A stretch of 15,893 bases of DNA, taken from the NCBI GenBank assembly GCA_958443265.1, contig CAUCKA010000030.1, forward strand, positions 1 through 15,893, written 5' to 3'. Shown here piece by piece: positions 13,484 to 15,893 of the stretch (position 1 is the first letter of the stretch; every line of letters starts with the position of its first letter). Origin of the DNA: an uncultured Collinsella sp. Lineage in GTDB: Bacteria > Actinomycetota > Coriobacteriia > Coriobacteriales > Coriobacteriaceae. The notes under the pieces were generated by a model. That model worked only from the letters and a program-made list of their open reading frames with translations, made no database searches and was not told the origin of the DNA. The translations under genes and the position numbers were made by a program.

Positions 13484-13521
13484 GGACGTTCCTTTCCTGC
13501 CGGCAGTCGGGGACACTCCTT
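13483..13521 (+). repeat. GGGAC-N2-TCCTT direct repeat around a CTGCCGGCAG palindrome
   Basis: GGGACGTTCCTT (13483-13494) and GGGACACTCCTT (13510-13521) are 27 bp apart and flank the palindrome CTGCCGGCAG (13497-13506). The first copy overlaps the acetyltransferase stop codon. It resembles dispersed intergenic repeats of the REP kind, but copy number cannot be judged here. Confidence 0.45.
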
Positions 13522-13543
13522 GGCAATTGGCGCATCAGAGCGT

Positions 13544-13601
13544 TTGGACATACAGTTTTTCGATTCCGTATGTATATATGCGCGCTAATGGGTTATAAAA
13601 T
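13544..13601 (+). promoter_or_regulatory. Candidate htpG promoter and operator
   Basis: The inverted repeat ACATAC (13548-13553) and GTATGT (13568-13573), 14 bp apart, overlaps TTGGAC (13544-13549). Downstream TATAAA (13594-13599) is a fair -10 box, with a weak TGTATA at the -35 position. No CIRCE or HAIR heat-shock operator consensus was recognised. Confidence 0.4.
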
Positions 13602-13630
13602 CTAAGTCTGAACATAGCAGGTCTGCAATG

Positions 13631-13655
13631 CGGCTCGGGCAACCGGGCCGTTTTT
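13631..13655 (+). terminator. Intrinsic terminator in the htpG leader
   Basis: CGGCTCGG/CCGGGCCG pairs over 8 bp (one T-G wobble) around a GCAA tetraloop and is followed by five T. It lies between the TATAAA box and the htpG start at 13686. It may terminate upstream transcription or act as an attenuator. Confidence 0.75.
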
Positions 13656-13685
13656 GCGGACGGGGGTAGCGCGAAAGGACTGCAC

Positions 13686-15710
13686 ATGCGTCAATTTAAG
13701 ACCGAGAGCAAAAAACTGCTCGACCTCATGATCAACTCCATCTACACCAATAAGGAAATCTTCCTGCGCGAGCTTATCTCCAACGCGAGCGATGCCGTCG
13801 ACAAGCTCAACTTTAAGAGCCTGCAGGACCCGAGCGTCAAGCTCGACCAGGGCGACCTGGCTATTCGTGTTTCCTTTGATAAAGATGCCCGTACCATCAC
13901 CATTTCGGATAACGGTATCGGCATGACCGCCGAGGAGCTCGAGCGCAATCTGGGCACCATCGCCCATTCCGGCTCCGAGGAGTTTAAGACTGAGAACGCC
14001 GAGCAGCAGGGTTCCGATGTCGACATCATCGGTCAGTTTGGCGTGGGTTTCTACTCCGCCTTTATGGTCGCCAGCCACGTGAAGGTCGTCAGCCGCGCTT
14101 ATGGCGAGGATATCGCCCACGTTTGGGAGTCCGACGGTCTTGAGGGCTACACCATCGAGGATGGCGAGCGTGCTGAGCACGGTACCGATGTCATCCTGAC
14201 GCTGCGCGAGAACGAGAAGCTCGACGCCGACGGCGAGGCCGAGACCTACGATCGCTTCCTGACCGAGTGGGGCCTCAAGAGCCTGATTCAGCAGTACAGC
14301 AACTATGTGCGCTACCCGATTCAGATGATGGTGTCCAAGAGCCGCCAGAAGCCCAAGCCCGAGGATGCTGGCGATGACTACACGCCCGAGTACGAGGACT
14401 ACCAGGAGCTCGAGACCGTCAACTCAATGACGCCGATCTGGAAAAAGCGCAGCTCCGATGTCGAGCAGAAGGACTACGACGAGTTCTACAAGTCAACGTT
14501 CCACGACTTTGACGATCCTGCACGCACCATCAGCTTCCATGCTGAGGGCACGCTCGAGTACGACGCCCTGCTGTTTGTGCCGGGCCGCGCCCCGTTCGAT
14601 CTGTACAGCAAGGACTACGAGAAGGGCCTGGCGCTCTACAGCTCCAACGTGCTGATTATGGAGAAGTGCGACGACCTGCTGCCCGACTACTACAACTTTG
14701 TGCGTGGTGTCGTGGACTCTGCCGACGTGACGCTTAATATCTCGCGTGAGACGCTGCAGCAGAATCGTCAGCTCAAGGCCATTGCCAAGCGTGTCGAGAA
14801 GAAGATCACCGCCGATCTCGAGGACATGCGCGACAACGACCGCGAGGCATACGAGAAGTTCTTTGAGAACTTTGGTCGCGGTCTTAAGTACGGCATCTAC
14901 TCGAGCTACGGCATGAAGGCCGACGAGCTCGCCGACCTGCTGCTGTTCTGGTCTGCCAAGGAGCAGAAGATGATTACCCTTGCCGAGTATGCCAAGGGCA
15001 TGCCCGAGGGCCAGAAGGCAATCTACTATGCCGCCGGCGATTCGCGCGAGCGTCTGGCCAAGATGCCCGTCGTGAAGGGCGTGCTCGACCGCGGCTACGA
15101 TGTACTGCTGCTGACGCAGGACGTGGATGAGTTCACCTTCCAGGCCATGCGTGAGTACGTGGCTGCCGATATGCCCAAGGTCTACGAGGATGACGCTGCT
15201 CGCGAGGCTGCTGAGAGGGCAGTTGCCGATGGCGCTGAGCCTGAGGTCGAGGATCGTCACCTGGAGCTTAAGAACGTCGCGACCGGCGATCTTGACTTGG
15301 CGACCGATGACGAGAAGAAGGAGGCCGAGGACGCCACCAAGGAAAACGAGGACCTCTTTAGCGCTATGAAGGAGGCACTCGGTGACAAGGTCGAGAAAGT
15401 TGCCGTCTCCGCGCGCCTGACCGATGCCCCCGCTTGCATCACCACCGAGGGTCCGCTTTCGCTCGAGATGGAGAAGGTGCTCCAGAAGGGGCCCGAGGGC
15501 GCGCCCGACGGCATGCCCAAGAGCCAGCGCGTGCTCGAGCTCAACGCCAAGCACCCGGTCTTTGACAAGCTTGTCGCTGCCCAGAAGGCAGGTGACGCCG
15601 ACAAGATCAAGCAGTACTCCGGCCTGCTCTACGATCAGGCCCTGCTGGTCGAGGGCATCCTCCCCGAGGACCCCGTTGCCTTCGCGGCGGCTGTTTGCGA
15701 TCTACTTTAG
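13686..15710 (+). CDS. htpG: Hsp90-family chaperone HtpG
   Basis: 674 residues; a cytoplasmic ATP-dependent dimeric chaperone. The GHKL ATPase domain shows LRELISNASDA (E29, N33), DNGIGM (75-80) and GQFGVGFYSAF (116-126). The middle domain contains SRETLQQN with R354, the likely gamma-phosphate-contacting arginine. The C-terminal domain ends in AAAVCDLL without the eukaryotic MEEVD. It is about 50 residues longer than E. coli HtpG; a charged stretch (residues about 495-555, rich in Glu/Asp/Lys) accounts for some of this. ATG has AAAGGA 6 bp upstream. Probably monocistronic. Confidence 0.97.
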   Translation: MRQFKTESKKLLDLMINSIYTNKEIFLRELISNASDAVDKLNFKSLQDPSVKLDQGDLAIRVSFDKDARTITISDNGIGMTAEELERNLGTIAHSGSEEFKTENAEQQGSDVDIIGQFGVGFYSAFMVASHVKVVSRAYGEDIAHVWESDGLEGYTIEDGERAEHGTDVILTLRENEKLDADGEAETYDRFLTEWGLKSLIQQYSNYVRYPIQMMVSKSRQKPKPEDAGDDYTPEYEDYQELETVNSMTPIWKKRSSDVEQKDYDEFYKSTFHDFDDPARTISFHAEGTLEYDALLFVPGRAPFDLYSKDYEKGLALYSSNVLIMEKCDDLLPDYYNFVRGVVDSADVTLNISRETLQQNRQLKAIAKRVEKKITADLEDMRDNDREAYEKFFENFGRGLKYGIYSSYGMKADELADLLLFWSAKEQKMITLAEYAKGMPEGQKAIYYAAGDSRERLAKMPVVKGVLDRGYDVLLLTQDVDEFTFQAMREYVAADMPKVYEDDAAREAAERAVADGAEPEVEDRHLELKNVATGDLDLATDDEKKEAEDATKENEDLFSAMKEALGDKVEKVAVSARLTDAPACITTEGPLSLEMEKVLQKGPEGAPDGMPKSQRVLELNAKHPVFDKLVAAQKAGDADKIKQYSGLLYDQALLVEGILPEDPVAFAAAVCDLL

Positions 15711-15736
15711 TTACGCGGTTTTACCAAACCGCGTAA
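15711..15736 (+). terminator. Perfect palindrome immediately after htpG
   Basis: TTACGCGGTTT and AAACCGCGTAA form a perfect 11-bp stem with TACC loop, starting at the base after the stop codon. No T-run follows, so it is a hairpin or bidirectional terminator of uncertain efficiency. Confidence 0.55.
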
Positions 15737-15750
15737 CCGGCCGACGCTGC

Positions 15751-15849
15751 AAGCCCGCCAGAGCGGCAATCTGCCTTTCAACTTCGGCGGCATGACCAGA
15801 AGGTCAATGCCGCCTTGTTTCAAGGCACCTTGCTCGCTCTGGCGGGCTT
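15751..15849. repeat. Nested hairpin, about 99 nt
   Basis: Outer stem AAGCCCGCCAGAGCG / CGCTCTGGCGGGCTT (15 bp, perfect; 15751-15765 with 15835-15849). Inside are TGCCTT/AAGGCA (15772-15777 with 15822-15827), GGCGGCAT/ATGCCGCC (15786-15793 with 15807-15814) and GACC/GGTC closing an AGAA loop. All four stems nest in one arm. No coding frame is credible here. It could be a non-coding RNA, a palindromic repeat or a strong terminator. The last 44 bases of the window show nothing recognisable. Confidence 0.7.
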
Positions 15850-15893
15850 TCGCTCATATGACCCAATCCGCTGTCAAGAGCCACAATGGCCCC

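Noticed and set aside
14493..15554. 353-residue minus-strand frame opposite htpG
   Set aside because: Antisense shadow of a conserved gene, Leu/Val/His-rich, with no homology features.

Overview
The window looks like a chromosomal segment of a high-GC, gut-type Coriobacteriia actinobacterium, most likely Collinsella or a close relative. This is an inference from base composition, the protein families and the tRNA-flanking repeats; no search was run. It holds 11 confident protein genes, two complete tRNA-Arg(ACG) genes, one tRNA-Ser(GCT), and several non-coding elements that ordinary annotation would miss.

Region 1-925 is a tRNA-Arg array. Two identical tRNA genes each have their own promoter and intrinsic terminator. 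Around them are structured, non-coding units of about 190 bp. Each unit starts with an inverted copy of a tRNA T-arm, carries three hairpins, and ends in a direct copy of the tRNA-Arg 3' tail plus another terminator. A 210-bp stretch (1-210) recurs without difference at 668-877. A related element sits behind tRNA-Ser at 3715-3836. Its stems differ in sequence from the Arg copies, but the architecture is kept by compensatory changes. This is the best candidate here for something undescribed.

Region 1040-3481 encodes an unrecognised 813-residue cytoplasmic protein with TPR-like helices near its C-terminus, lying between the two tRNA loci.

Region 3927-7483 concerns the cell wall. A secreted S11 D,D-carboxypeptidase on the minus strand is divergent from a two-component system whose regulator and kinase strongly resemble VanR and VanS. 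No vanHAX genes are present.

Region 7505-10683 holds a lone pstB (phosphate-import ATPase) behind a twin-palindrome promoter region, followed by a PhoB-like regulator and a PhoR-like membrane kinase.

Region 10684-12943 is a three-gene polysaccharide-control operon: Wzz/YveK-type membrane activator, BY-type tyrosine kinase, and PHP-type tyrosine phosphatase. No glycosyltransferase genes follow. Then come a GNAT acetyltransferase, a short repeat, and htpG (Hsp90). The htpG leader contains a perfectly formed intrinsic terminator between a putative promoter and the start codon. The window ends with a U-less palindrome and a nested hairpin of about 100 nt.
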